A stretch of 39,727 nucleotides of DNA from Acidobacteriota bacterium (GCA_023481105.1 JAMCWK010000132.1:1-39727); one strand, 5' to 3'. Counted from the stretch's first letter, positions 31,375-39,727 are shown. The notes: generated from the sequence alone by a model not told the origin. Numbers and translations: made by a program.

Positions 31375-33573
31375 ATGAAGACCATGGCAAACCATTCGAG
31401 TGGTCGTGTATTGCGTCGTCACCATTTTGCGCTTGTTCTCGCGCTGAGCCTGTTCTTGCTGGTGTCGTCGGCGCTGGCGCAAGCGCCGGCGCGCGTGGTT
31501 GCTGTGGGCGACATCCACGGCGACTACGACGCCTTGGTGGCCATCCTGCAAAAAGCCGGGCTGATTGACGACAAGCTGCACTGGATTGGCAAGAACGCCA
31601 CGCTGGTACAGACAGGCGACTTCCTCGACCGCGGTTCCAAGTGCCGTGAGGTGATGGATCTTTTGATGATGTTGGAAGCGGAGGCGCCGCGAAAGGGCGG
31701 CCGCGTGGTCACGCTGATGGGCAATCACGAAGCCATGAACCTCATCGGCGACTTGCGTTACGCGGAAGCCTCGTTTGCTGAGTTTGCCGACTCAACTTCG
31801 GAGAAACGTCGCAGGGACGCCTTTGATTCCTTTTACGCTTGGCAGAAGTCCCACTCCCTTGCTGCGCAGGGTCCCGGCAACGCCACTGCCGGGCCTTCGC
31901 CGGAAGCGGAAGCCGCCTGGATGGCGAAACACCCGCTCGGCTATGTCGAGCAGCGCGATGCCCTGAGCCCCTCCGGCAGGTACGGCCGCTGGCTGCGCGA
32001 ACGGCCGGCGGTGGTCAAGATTGGATCCACGCTGTTCGTGCACGGCGGCATCACCCCGGACTTGGCCTCCTGGAAGATCGAGGCCATCGCGGATCGCGTC
32101 CGCAGCGAAGTGCGGGCGTTTGACGATTACAGGCAGCTTTTCCAGCAGCAAAAAATTATTCTCAAGTATTTCGACTTGCCGGAAATCACCGCTGCCGTGC
32201 GCGCCGAGCTCGATCTCCGCAACGCGGATCTGGCGCGCAAAACGGCAGACGCGGAACAGCATCCCAAGGACTTCAAGCCGAAAGAAACATTTGCTTCGGA
32301 AAAGAAGCGCATCGAGCAGCTCACCGCATTCCTCCGCTACAACAACTGGTTCATCGTGCATCCGGCGGGGCCGCTGTGGTTCCGCGGATACGCGAATTGG
32401 AACGGCGAGGACGGCCCGGCACAGGTAGCCAAGCTGCTCGAAGGCCTGGGTATTTCGCAGATTGTCGTCGGCCACACGACCCAAGCGGACGGGCGCATCG
32501 CTGCGCGCTTTGACGGCAAGATATTCCTGATTGATACCGGCATGCTGAGCTCCCACTACAACGGTGGGCGCGCCTCGGCGCTGGAAATCGTTGCCGGCAA
32601 GTTCACCGCTATTTATCCCGACCAGAGCATTGTTCTGCTGGATCCGGCGGCTACCAAAGGCGGCGTGGCAGTCCCCGCCAGCCACAAGTTGCGCGAACTT
32701 CTCGAACTCCCCGGTGGCGGCCTCGAGGAGCAGCAGCCAGCCACGGCGCAGCAGCAAGCGCCACCACCGGCTCCGGCGACGGCAGCGGCTCCGGCTGCCC
32801 ACGTATGGGTGGACGTAGACGGCAAGCCGCTGCCATTCAAGAGCGATGAAGAGCTCTTGGAGTTCTTGCGCACCGCCAAAGTGGTCTCTATGAAAGGTGC
32901 GCCCAAAGGTATCACCCATCCGCGCATGGCGGTTCTCGAAAAAGACGGCCTGCGCGTGCATGCCATGTTTCGCAGCTTCAGCGAGGAGAAGCAAGTGGCC
33001 CAATTGGCCGGCGGTGCGCGCGAATTCAATTTTCGCGATGACTTCATTTTTGAGCCTGCCGCCTACGAGCTGAGCCGCATGGTGGGAATGGACAATGTTC
33101 CTCCGGCCACCGTGCGCAGTGTGCAGGGCGAAAAGGGCAGCATTCAGATCTTCGTGGAAAACGTGATGGACGAGGGAAAGCGGCTGAAGGAGCGTATCCA
33201 GCCGCCGGACGCGATCCGCTGGAACAACCAGCTGAAGGTTATGCGCTTTTTCGACAACCTCGTGTACAACACCGACCGCAATCAGGGCAACATCCTCATC
33301 GACAAGGACTGGAAAGTCTGGCTGATCGACTACTCGCGCGCCTTCCGCCAGAACGATAACTTACTGAACAAGGATGCGCTGGTCGAAGTGGACCGCGGCA
33401 TTTGGGAGAAACTCCTGGCGCTTGATGAACAGGTGATCAAGGACCGCATGAAGCCCTTTTTGCGAAGATTTGAGGTGGATGGGCTGATCAAGCGCCGCCG
33501 GAAGATCATCGAGCACTTCCGCGCGGAAATCGCCAAGCGTGGAGAGAGTGAAGTAGTCCGCGACTTGAAGTAG
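31375..33573 (+). CDS. Exported fusion of PPP-type protein phosphatase and kinase-like domain
   Basis: The 732-residue protein has a signal peptide (FALVLALSLFLLVSSALAQA). An N-terminal metallophosphatase carries GDIHG (45-49), GDFLDRG (81-87) and GNHE (116-119), with LFVHGG and VVGHTT further on. These are the full metal-binding set of PPP/Shewanella-like phosphatases. A Gln/Pro/Ala linker (about 450-480) leads to a second domain. Its C-terminal part has NTDRNQGNIL (632-641) and VWLIDYSRAF (648-657). The spacing D634-N639-D652 matches the catalytic loop and metal site of PI3/PI4-kinase-like and related atypical kinases. So one periplasmic or secreted chain may carry opposing activities. Kinase activity is inferred from the loop only. 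TAAAAT abuts the chosen ATG; an ATG three codons later is possible. Confidence 0.85.
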   Translation: MKTMANHSSGRVLRRHHFALVLALSLFLLVSSALAQAPARVVAVGDIHGDYDALVAILQKAGLIDDKLHWIGKNATLVQTGDFLDRGSKCREVMDLLMMLEAEAPRKGGRVVTLMGNHEAMNLIGDLRYAEASFAEFADSTSEKRRRDAFDSFYAWQKSHSLAAQGPGNATAGPSPEAEAAWMAKHPLGYVEQRDALSPSGRYGRWLRERPAVVKIGSTLFVHGGITPDLASWKIEAIADRVRSEVRAFDDYRQLFQQQKIILKYFDLPEITAAVRAELDLRNADLARKTADAEQHPKDFKPKETFASEKKRIEQLTAFLRYNNWFIVHPAGPLWFRGYANWNGEDGPAQVAKLLEGLGISQIVVGHTTQADGRIAARFDGKIFLIDTGMLSSHYNGGRASALEIVAGKFTAIYPDQSIVLLDPAATKGGVAVPASHKLRELLELPGGGLEEQQPATAQQQAPPPAPATAAAPAAHVWVDVDGKPLPFKSDEELLEFLRTAKVVSMKGAPKGITHPRMAVLEKDGLRVHAMFRSFSEEKQVAQLAGGAREFNFRDDFIFEPAAYELSRMVGMDNVPPATVRSVQGEKGSIQIFVENVMDEGKRLKERIQPPDAIRWNNQLKVMRFFDNLVYNTDRNQGNILIDKDWKVWLIDYSRAFRQNDNLLNKDALVEVDRGIWEKLLALDEQVIKDRMKPFLRRFEVDGLIKRRRKIIEHFRAEIAKRGESEVVRDLK

Positions 33574-33601
33574 CACCCGGGACGGCCGCCGTCGCTATCG
33601 G

Positions 33602-33629
33602 CTTGCACTGCATGGCCGCTGCTTATAGA
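33602..33629 (+). promoter_or_regulatory. Weak candidate promoter of the NTT-HEAT gene
   Basis: CTTGCA (33602-33607), a 16-nt spacer and TATAGA (33624-33629). The transcript would begin about 10 nt before the ATG at 33646, where no ribosome site is visible. Confidence 0.35.
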
Positions 33630-33645
33630 GTACCCTCACCTTCCG

Positions 33646-36420
33646 ATGGCGCGGACGATTGAGCGGCTTCTGAATCTGCAACGCGGCGACTTGGCCCGCG
33701 GCTCCCTCCTCTTCTCGTACCTCTTCCTGGTCATGGCCAGCTACATCGAGGCCCGTGTGGCCCGCGACGCGCTGTTCCTCGATAGATTCAAAGCGGTGCA
33801 GTTGCCTTATGCCGACCTGGCCATTGCTCTGCTGGTGGGCTTCGTTGTCTCCGGTTACCTGCTTCTCGGCCGGCGGCTCAGCCTGCGCAACCTGATTGCC
33901 GGCAGCCTGATTTTCTACGCATCCAACACCTTTCTGTTCTGGTATTGGTCCCACTACCGTCCCTTTCCCGCGCTCTTCCCGATTATTTACGTGTGGGTGG
34001 GTATCGTCGGCGCGCTGGCGCCGGCGCAGGTCTGGACCTTGGCCAACTACGTTTTGACCACGCGAGAGGCCAAGCGCATTTTCGGCCTGGTGGGCAGTGG
34101 CGCTATTGCCGGTGCCATCTGCGGCGGCAAACTTTCCAGTTTCGTCGCCAGCAAGTATGGGACGGAAAACTTGCTTTTGGCCATGACCTTTGAATTGGCA
34201 GCGTGCGCGGCCCTGGTCATGGTCATCTGGCGGAGGAAACTGGCCGGAGAAACGGTGGAAGAAACCGCGGAGCGTAATGAAGCGAAGTCGCCGCGGTTGC
34301 GCCAGAGTCTTAAGCTCATCTGGTCGGCACCCTATATTCGCTCCATTTCCTTGCTCATTTTGACCGCTTCCGTCGTGACCAGCATCGCCGGCTGGCAGTT
34401 TAAGGCGCTTTCCAAAATGTTCATTCCCGCGAAGAATGAACTGGCCGCGTTTTTCGGAGATTTTTATTTCTACGCCGGCATCGCCGGCCTCGTGGTGCAA
34501 TTGTTGTGCACGTCGCGTCTGCTGCGCCGCTTCGGTCTTGGCACAGCCTTGTTTGTCGTGCCCGTGACTATGCTCCTCGGTTCCGTGGGCGTCATTTTTT
34601 GGGGCGGCGTGTACATTGCGGCGGCTATCTTTCTCCGGTGCGGCATCAACGTCTTCCAGTATTCCATTGACAAGCCCAGCGTCGAATTGCTGTACCTTCC
34701 AGTGGCCACCAACATCAAGAATCAGGTGAAATCGTTCATTGACACGGTGGTGTGGCGTTTCGGCGACGGACTGGCCGCGGTGGGCGTGCTCGCATTTGCA
34801 ACCACTCTCGGCTGGAATGCCATGCGCATCAGCTGGGTGAACATCATTTTCATCGGCGGCTGGTTTGTCGCTGCGCTGGTGGCGCATCGGCAGTACGTCG
34901 TCACGCTTCGCGAGAGCATTCACCAGCATCGTTTGGATTCTGAGCGCGCTTCTGCGCCCATCCTCGACCGTTCCACTCTGGACGTCTTCGCCGCCAATCT
35001 CCGCCCCGCAGATCCCAAAGAGCTGCTCTACGCCCTCAGCCTCTTCGACGTGGGAAAGCAGCAGGCTTCGCATCCGGCGGTGCGCGAACTTTTGAATCAT
35101 CCCGACGCCGGCGTGCGCCAGAAAGCGCTCTCCATTTTGGCCGGTGCCGGCGACCGCACCGTGCTCACGCAGGTGGAAAAACTCTTGCAGGATCCCAGTC
35201 TCGAAGTGCGCACCGAAGCCTTGCTCTATCTCTGTCACCATACGCGCTTGGATCCGTTGGAGCGCATCCAGGAACTGGGGGATTTTTCCGACTTCTCCAT
35301 TCGTTCGGCGATGGTGGCATTCTTGGCGCGGCCCGGCAAGACTCAGAATCTGGAAGCCGCGCGCATGATGTTTGAAGCAATGGTGGACGAACCCGGAGTC
35401 GAAGGGCAGCGCACTCGCCTGGAGGCCGCGCGGCTCATCGCCGGCCTCCCCGATGAATTCGATCCCCAGCTGCGCCGCCTGCTGGCGGACGGAGATCCGG
35501 AAGTGGCGCGCCAGGCCATTCGCGCCGTAGGCCGGCTGGACAAGCGCCGTCTGGTGCTCAAGCTGCTCGACCGCCTGGGCAATCCGCTCCTCAGCGCCGA
35601 CGTCGCCGACACCCTGGCGAAATTCGGCGAGCGCATCGTGGGTACGCTGCGCGACCACCTGGCCGATGTTTCCGTTCCTCTTCAAATTCGCCGCGAAATT
35701 CCTGGCGTGCTGGCGCTGATTGGCACCGCTTCCGCCGAGTCCGCGCTGATGGAAAATCTTCTGGAGGCCGACGCCATGTTGCGCTTCCGGATGCTCGCCG
35801 CGCTGAACAAATTGCGCCAGAGCCATCCGGAAGTGGCCGTGGATGCGCAGCTGATTGAAACGGTGCTCGCCGCCGAAATCATGGGCCATTACCGCTCCTA
35901 TCAGATTCTGGGCACCTTCGGCGGCAAGCTGGAAAGCGACGATCCCGTCGCGCGCGCCTTGCGCGAGTCCATGAACCAGGAGGTCGAGCGCATCTTCCGC
36001 CTGCTTTCGCTGCTCTACCCGCAATTTGATTTTCACAGCGCGCACGTGGGTTTGCAGTCGGAAAGCCCCACGGTTCACGCCAACGCGCTGGAATTCTTGG
36101 ACAACGTGCTGAAGCCGCAGCTCCGCGCCGTGCTCGTGCCGCTGCTGGATGGCGACATCAGTGTGGAAGATCGCGTGAAGCTCGCCAACCGCATGGTCGG
36201 CGCCAAAGTGGAAAGCCGCGAGGACGCTGTTGCCGCGCTGGTGGCCAGCGACGACCCCTGGCTGAAATCCTGCGGCGCGTATGCTATCGGCACGCTCGGC
36301 TTGAAATCGCTCGAATATTTTCTCGACGAATGTCTCACCAATTCCGATCCGCTGCTTCGCGAAACCGCCCGCTGGGCCAAGCTGCGCCTCGCCTCTCCCG
36401 CGCAAGCCGCCGGCGCGTAA
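33646..36420 (+). CDS. NTT/ATP-ADP-translocase-like transporter fused to HEAT-like repeats
   Basis: The 924-residue protein has about 12 hydrophobic segments in residues 20-430. Sequence such as SIDKPSVELLYLPVATNIKNQVKSFIDTVVWRFGDGL (read in parts) has the K-x-FID-x-x-x-x-R-x-GD character of the NTT/TlcC nucleotide-transporter branch. From about 445 to the end the protein is soluble and built of HEAT-like helical pairs (VRELLNHPDAGVRQKALSIL, VEKLLQDPSLEVRTEALLYL, LRRLLADGDPEVARQAIRAV). Real exchangers are usually 450-500 residues; the added 480-residue solenoid suggests regulation or partner binding. Whether it moves nucleotides is unproven, since free-living bacteria have little need for ATP import. 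It is flanked by the phosphatase-kinase and M14 genes in the same direction. Confidence 0.88.
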   Translation: MARTIERLLNLQRGDLARGSLLFSYLFLVMASYIEARVARDALFLDRFKAVQLPYADLAIALLVGFVVSGYLLLGRRLSLRNLIAGSLIFYASNTFLFWYWSHYRPFPALFPIIYVWVGIVGALAPAQVWTLANYVLTTREAKRIFGLVGSGAIAGAICGGKLSSFVASKYGTENLLLAMTFELAACAALVMVIWRRKLAGETVEETAERNEAKSPRLRQSLKLIWSAPYIRSISLLILTASVVTSIAGWQFKALSKMFIPAKNELAAFFGDFYFYAGIAGLVVQLLCTSRLLRRFGLGTALFVVPVTMLLGSVGVIFWGGVYIAAAIFLRCGINVFQYSIDKPSVELLYLPVATNIKNQVKSFIDTVVWRFGDGLAAVGVLAFATTLGWNAMRISWVNIIFIGGWFVAALVAHRQYVVTLRESIHQHRLDSERASAPILDRSTLDVFAANLRPADPKELLYALSLFDVGKQQASHPAVRELLNHPDAGVRQKALSILAGAGDRTVLTQVEKLLQDPSLEVRTEALLYLCHHTRLDPLERIQELGDFSDFSIRSAMVAFLARPGKTQNLEAARMMFEAMVDEPGVEGQRTRLEAARLIAGLPDEFDPQLRRLLADGDPEVARQAIRAVGRLDKRRLVLKLLDRLGNPLLSADVADTLAKFGERIVGTLRDHLADVSVPLQIRREIPGVLALIGTASAESALMENLLEADAMLRFRMLAALNKLRQSHPEVAVDAQLIETVLAAEIMGHYRSYQILGTFGGKLESDDPVARALRESMNQEVERIFRLLSLLYPQFDFHSAHVGLQSESPTVHANALEFLDNVLKPQLRAVLVPLLDGDISVEDRVKLANRMVGAKVESREDAVAALVASDDPWLKSCGAYAIGTLGLKSLEYFLDECLTNSDPLLRETARWAKLRLASPAQAAGA

Positions 36421-36453
36421 TCGCGACACATTGTTCCTGCCTCGTCTTCTTCA

Positions 36454-36482
36454 TTGACTTGTCTGGTCTCGCTGCCTAACAT
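36454..36482 (+). promoter_or_regulatory. Sigma70-type promoter of the M14 peptidase gene
   Basis: TTGACT (36454-36459), a 17-nt spacer and TAACAT (36477-36482) lie 78 nt before the ATG, giving a leader of about 70 nt. Confidence 0.7.
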
Positions 36483-36559
36483 GCCCGCGCGGTGAAGTCC
36501 GAAACGCGAGTTCGGTGCCCCGCGTCGATAGCACGTAATCATTCCCGGAGGTTTTTCCC

Positions 36560-39220
36560 ATGCTGACTCGTCGCCTGCTTCGCATTTTCGCAGTCATTTT
36601 GCTCGCGGCCTTGTGTGTGTCCGCGCAGGAACTTCCCACACCCGAAAAATATCTCGGCTTCCGCGTGGGCACGGATAAAAAACTGGCCACTTGGCCGCAA
36701 GTGGTCGAGTACATGCGCATGGCCGCAAAAACCTCCGACCGCGTGCGCGTCACCGACCTCGACAACTCCACCATGGGCAATCCATTTATCCTGCTGACCA
36801 TTTCTTCGCCCCAAAATCTGGCGCGCCTCGCGGAAATTCAGGCCGACCAGCGCAAGCTCGCCTATCCCTACGCGCTCGACGAAAAATCCGCCGAAGCAAT
36901 TTTTGCGAAGAACCCGGCGGTCGTGCTGATTACCATGACCATTCATTCCAGCGAAGTCGGCTCCACGCAGATGTCGCTCGAGTTGGTCCACCGCCTGGCT
37001 ACCGAGCATTCGCCGTACATCGAAAATCTTCTCGACAATGTGGTATTCCTGCTCGCGCCTTCCGTCAATCCCGACGGCCAGGTGATGATCGTGGACTGGT
37101 ACAACAAAAATGTCGGCACGGAATTCGAGTTTTCGCCCATGCCCTGGCTCTACCACAAGTACGTCGGCCACGATAACAACCGCGATGCCTTCATGCTCAC
37201 GCAGATTGAAACGCGCAACGTCATCCGCGTCCTCTACAAGGATTGGTTCCCGCTGATTTTTCTCGACGAGCATCAGATGGGCTCCAGCGGCGCGCGCATT
37301 TTTGTGCCCCCGTTCACCGACCCCATCAACCTGAATCAGGATCCGCTGGTGCGTGCCGGCTCCAGCCTGCTGGGCATGTACATGTTCACGGCGCTGAACG
37401 CCGCGGGCTACGAAGGCGTCGAGTATGGCCGCGGCTATCCGTGGTGGTATCAGGGCCCGGCGAAAAACGGCGCGTGGTGGCACAACATGGTCGGCCTGCT
37501 GACGGAAGTCGCCAGCGCACGCCTCGCCAGTCCCGTCGAGCAGCAGCGCACGCAGCTCTATGCTCCCGCGCGGCCGGCCACCCCGGGTGCGGAAGGTGGT
37601 CCGGGCGCCGGAGGCGGAGATCCGCGGCGTCCGTTGCCGCCGCCCAACGACACTTGGGCGCGCACGCAGTATCCCAAGCCGTGGCTCGGCGGCACGTGGC
37701 GCCTCCGCGACATCGTGGACTACGAGCTGGTCATCACCTACGCGCTTCTCGAAGGCGCCGCTGCCAACCGCGTCATGTTCCAGCGCAATTTCTACAATTT
37801 GAATCGCAAAGCCATCGAGACCGGTCGCAAGGGCGATCCCTTCGCCTATATCATTCCGGAGGAGCAGCACGACCGCGGCGCCACATGGAAACTTCTCGAA
37901 GTGTTAGATCTCACCGGCATCGAAATCTTCCGCGCAAAGGCGGCGTTTGAAGCCGGCGGAATAAGGTATGAATCGGGGAGCTATGTGATTCCGATGGCCC
38001 AGCCCTTCCGCGGCTACGCAAAAGACATTCTCGAGCCGCAAAAATATCCCATGCGGCCCGCGGCGCCCGGCCAGGCCCCCGAGCGGCCTTACGATGTCAC
38101 CGGCTGGACCCTGCCCCTGCAAATGGGCGTGGCCGCCATCGAAGTGAAGAAGCCATTCGACGCGCCGCTGGAAAAGCTTTCCACCATCGAAAAGCCAAAG
38201 GGTGATCTGGTCGCCGCCAAGAAAGGCGGCGCGCCCGCGTTTGTCGTTGCGCCCGGTGGAAATAATTCTTCGCTGCTAGCCAATCGCTTGCTCAAAGCTG
38301 GCGCGGACATTTCCTGGACCACGGATTTCGTGCAAGCCAGCTCGCGCGGCTGGCGCTATCCGCCCGGCAGCTTGATTGTGCGCAACTTCGCGTACGAGAA
38401 GCTGCGCGCGCTCGTCGAAGAACTGGGTCTGACCGGCGAACAATTCATGCCCGCGGATGATTCCAAATTGCGCGCGAATGTAATGAAACTGCGCGCGCCG
38501 CGGATTGCCATGTACCAGCCGTGGGCGGCCAATATGGACGAGGGCTGGACGCGCTGGCTGCTGGAAAAATACGAATTCCCCTACACCTCGCTGCACAACG
38601 AAGACATCCGCGCCGGAAAACTCAACGACAAATACGACGTCATCATTTTCGCCAGCCAGTCGAAGAACGGCATCCTCAACGGCAACCGCGGCGAGTGGGT
38701 GCGCCCCGAATACCGCGGCGGAATCGGCGACGACGGCGCGAAGGCCATCGAAGATTTTGTGCGCGCCGGCGGCACGCTCGTCGCGCTCGACGACGCGTCC
38801 AATTTCGCCATTGACACTCTCGGCCTGCCGGTGCGCAACATCCTGCGCGGCGTGCCCTCCGATAAATTTTATTGTCCCGGTGCGGTGCTGGAAATTTTTG
38901 TGGACAACCGCAATCCCATCGCCTACGGCCTCCCGCAAAAAACTTCCGCGTACTTCCTGAACAGCCCGGCGTTTGAAATCAGCGCGCCGTTTACGGAAAA
39001 CAGCGCGCGCGCCGTGGCCAAATATCCCTCCACCAATCCGCTGCAAAGCGGCTGGATCGGCGGCCCGGAATATCTGTACGACAAAGTCGCCGCCGCGGAG
39101 GTCAGCGTCGGGAAGGGAAGAGTGGTGCTGCTCGGCTTCCGCGCGCAGTTCCGCGCCCAGCCCCACGCCACCTTCAAACTGCTCTTCAACTCGCTGCATT
39201 CGTCCGCGGCGTCCCGGTAG
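36560..39220 (+). CDS. Exported M14-family zinc carboxypeptidase-like protein
   Basis: The 886-residue protein begins with a signal peptide (LLRIFAVILLAALCVSAQ) after a strong GGAGG ribosome site. The peptidase domain (about 25-400) has the zinc ligands of HSSE (H129, E132) and H238 in DEHQMG. It also has NPDG (170-173), the substrate-binding NNRD (206-209) and the likely general base E316 in LLTEVAS. A Gly/Pro-rich insert follows at about 345-370. The C-terminal 350 residues look like a glutamine-amidotransferase-like fold (IAMYQPWAANMDEGWTRWLL, DVIIFASQS, FVRAGGTLVALDD), as in other large M14 proteins. It probably trims peptides in the periplasm or outside. The TAG stop lies in the GTAG palindrome at 39217. 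Confidence 0.92.
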   Translation: MLTRRLLRIFAVILLAALCVSAQELPTPEKYLGFRVGTDKKLATWPQVVEYMRMAAKTSDRVRVTDLDNSTMGNPFILLTISSPQNLARLAEIQADQRKLAYPYALDEKSAEAIFAKNPAVVLITMTIHSSEVGSTQMSLELVHRLATEHSPYIENLLDNVVFLLAPSVNPDGQVMIVDWYNKNVGTEFEFSPMPWLYHKYVGHDNNRDAFMLTQIETRNVIRVLYKDWFPLIFLDEHQMGSSGARIFVPPFTDPINLNQDPLVRAGSSLLGMYMFTALNAAGYEGVEYGRGYPWWYQGPAKNGAWWHNMVGLLTEVASARLASPVEQQRTQLYAPARPATPGAEGGPGAGGGDPRRPLPPPNDTWARTQYPKPWLGGTWRLRDIVDYELVITYALLEGAAANRVMFQRNFYNLNRKAIETGRKGDPFAYIIPEEQHDRGATWKLLEVLDLTGIEIFRAKAAFEAGGIRYESGSYVIPMAQPFRGYAKDILEPQKYPMRPAAPGQAPERPYDVTGWTLPLQMGVAAIEVKKPFDAPLEKLSTIEKPKGDLVAAKKGGAPAFVVAPGGNNSSLLANRLLKAGADISWTTDFVQASSRGWRYPPGSLIVRNFAYEKLRALVEELGLTGEQFMPADDSKLRANVMKLRAPRIAMYQPWAANMDEGWTRWLLEKYEFPYTSLHNEDIRAGKLNDKYDVIIFASQSKNGILNGNRGEWVRPEYRGGIGDDGAKAIEDFVRAGGTLVALDDASNFAIDTLGLPVRNILRGVPSDKFYCPGAVLEIFVDNRNPIAYGLPQKTSAYFLNSPAFEISAPFTENSARAVAKYPSTNPLQSGWIGGPEYLYDKVAAAEVSVGKGRVVLLGFRAQFRAQPHATFKLLFNSLHSSAASR

Positions 39221-39240
39221 CACAGGCTTTCAGCCTGTGC
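39217..39240 (+). repeat. GTAG-tailed palindrome overlapping a stop codon
   Basis: GTAG followed by a 9-bp stem (39220-39228 with 39232-39240) and the loop TTC. The TAG is the stop codon of the M14 gene. It is nearly identical to the element at 22155-22178. Confidence 0.75.
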
Positions 39241-39248
39241 GTTGTACC

Positions 39249-39536
39249 GCCGGCACTTGTGGTGAGCAATGCCGAACCATCCTGCCGGCGTGTTTGTTCT
39301 TGTAGCGGCCACCGGCCCGCCTTCTGGCAGGTGGCCACTCCTTCCCAGTGGGACAGGCATTCGTGCCTGTCTGGCACTCACTACTCCTTGGCACTTGTAG
39401 CGGCGCGCTTCAGCGCGGCAAGATTTTTGTCATTCTGAGTCCCGACGTCTGGCGTCGGGCCGAAGAATCTCCTGGTTCATCACCCTGGTTTATGTCGCGG
39501 CAACCTGCGTCCCGAGACCTCGGGATTGCGCAGGTT
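39249..39536. repeat. Array of six further palindromes in a non-coding region
   Basis: The inverted repeats are 39249-39255/39283-39289; 39307-39313/39330-39336 (preceded by GTAGC); 39352-39359/39364-39371; an imperfect one at 39402-39418 (preceded by GTAGC at 39397); 39441-39447/39453-39459; and a nested pair 39502-39509/39529-39536 with 39511-39516/39519-39524. No two neighbours share a stem sequence, so they look like independent insertions. The 507 nt from 39221 to the window end contain no convincing complete gene. Confidence 0.7.
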
Positions 39537-39565
39537 ATCTATTAGTTGTAGTCCAAAGATTTCCC

Positions 39566-39594
39566 TTGACAATCAGGTTGCCATTAGTTACGCT
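39566..39594 (+). promoter_or_regulatory. Promoter for a gene beyond the window
   Basis: TTGACA (39566-39571), a 17-nt spacer and TACGCT (39589-39594). It points out of the window. The only frame reaching the edge after it that could be coding starts at a GTG at 39701 (nine codons, VKIQSFLHL). Confidence 0.5.
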
Positions 39595-39727
39595 TGCCAT
39601 GCCTGCTGTTGCTCCTGGCTGTTGCCCTCGACCGGGTTGCCGAGGTACCCTCTAGCTCAGCCACCGCACAAATCCATCCAGGCTGCATCCCGCTCTGCGG
39701 GTGAAAATTCAATCGTTCTTGCATCTT

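Noticed and set aside
33595-36429. A 944-residue open frame on the minus strand opposite the NTT-HEAT gene
   Set aside because: It has no recognisable domain and biased composition, and the opposite strand has membrane helices, HEAT-like repeats and a sensible start.
36539-37870. A 443-residue minus-strand frame opposite the M14 peptidase gene
   Set aside because: Same reason: zinc motifs and signal peptide are on the + strand, and the reverse product has no domain.
39217-39540. CRISPR-like repeat cluster
   Set aside because: The palindromes differ from one another and have no regular spacer length, so this is not a CRISPR array.
39348-39545. 65-residue frame near the window end
   Set aside because: It is made of the palindromic repeats and has no ribosome site.
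39701-39727. Possible start of a next gene (GTG, nine codons to the edge)
   Set aside because: The peptide VKIQSFLHL could begin a signal peptide and a promoter lies upstream, but no ribosome site is clear and too little is visible to call a gene.

Overview
The window looks like a chromosomal segment of an Acidobacteriota member. The GC content is high (roughly 60% by eye), with dense antisense shadow frames. There are three giant Oar-type TonB-dependent receptors with an N-terminal carboxypeptidase-regulatory-like domain, a hallmark of that phylum, and PadR regulators, GTAG-type palindromes and BadF-type kinases in an accessory-rich arrangement. No tRNA, rRNA, CRISPR array, transposase or phage gene was seen. 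Taxonomy is inferred from gene content only.

Layout. (1) 1-72 is the tail of a + strand gene. (2) 160-12116 holds three minus-strand TonB-dependent receptor genes. Each has its own promoter (TTGAC-N17-TA(G/C)TTT), a 5' leader of nearly identical length (the -10 box is exactly 152 nt from the start codon in all three), a signal peptide and its own terminator. (3) 12166-17267 is a minus-strand operon: a NagZ-like glycosidase fused to an AmiE-like serine hydrolase, then MurQ, then MurA. (4) 17408-22158 is the divergent + strand unit: an AmiE-like hydrolase fused to a NamZ-like (DUF1343) exo-muramidase, a zinc-ribbon membrane protein, and an exported D-aminoacylase. (5) 22249-23251 is a PadR regulator translationally coupled to a membrane protein with a HAAS-like prefix domain. 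(6) 23341-26171 is a minus-strand pair, a sodium:solute symporter and an APC amino-acid permease joined by an ATGA overlap. Divergent from it is a BadF-type amino-sugar kinase overlapping an alpha-helical protein of unknown function. (7) 28189-28284 is a tiny lysine-rich gene with its own promoter and terminator. (8) 28330-31229 holds a methyltransferase, a DinB protein, a PilZ protein, a zinc-ribbon membrane protein and a small secreted protein. (9) 31375-39220 holds three large + strand genes: an exported PPP-type phosphatase fused to a kinase-like domain, an NTT-like transporter fused to HEAT-like repeats, and an exported M14-type zinc carboxypeptidase. (10) 39217-39540 is a non-coding array of palindromes.

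How the genes fit together. The central 14 kb reads as a peptidoglycan-salvage locus. Exported NamZ-, NagZ- and AmiE-type domains would cut muropeptides into MurNAc, GlcNAc and peptides. The symporter and permease would import sugars and amino acids, the BadF-type kinase would phosphorylate the amino sugar, MurQ would turn MurNAc-6-P into GlcNAc-6-P, and MurA stands at the entry to new wall precursor synthesis. In Bacillus subtilis the same three hydrolases are separate neighbouring genes (the ybb/mur operon). Here they occur as two different bifunctional fusions, each with its own AmiE copy, in divergent operons. The other main novelty candidate is the secreted phosphatase-kinase fusion at 31375-33573.
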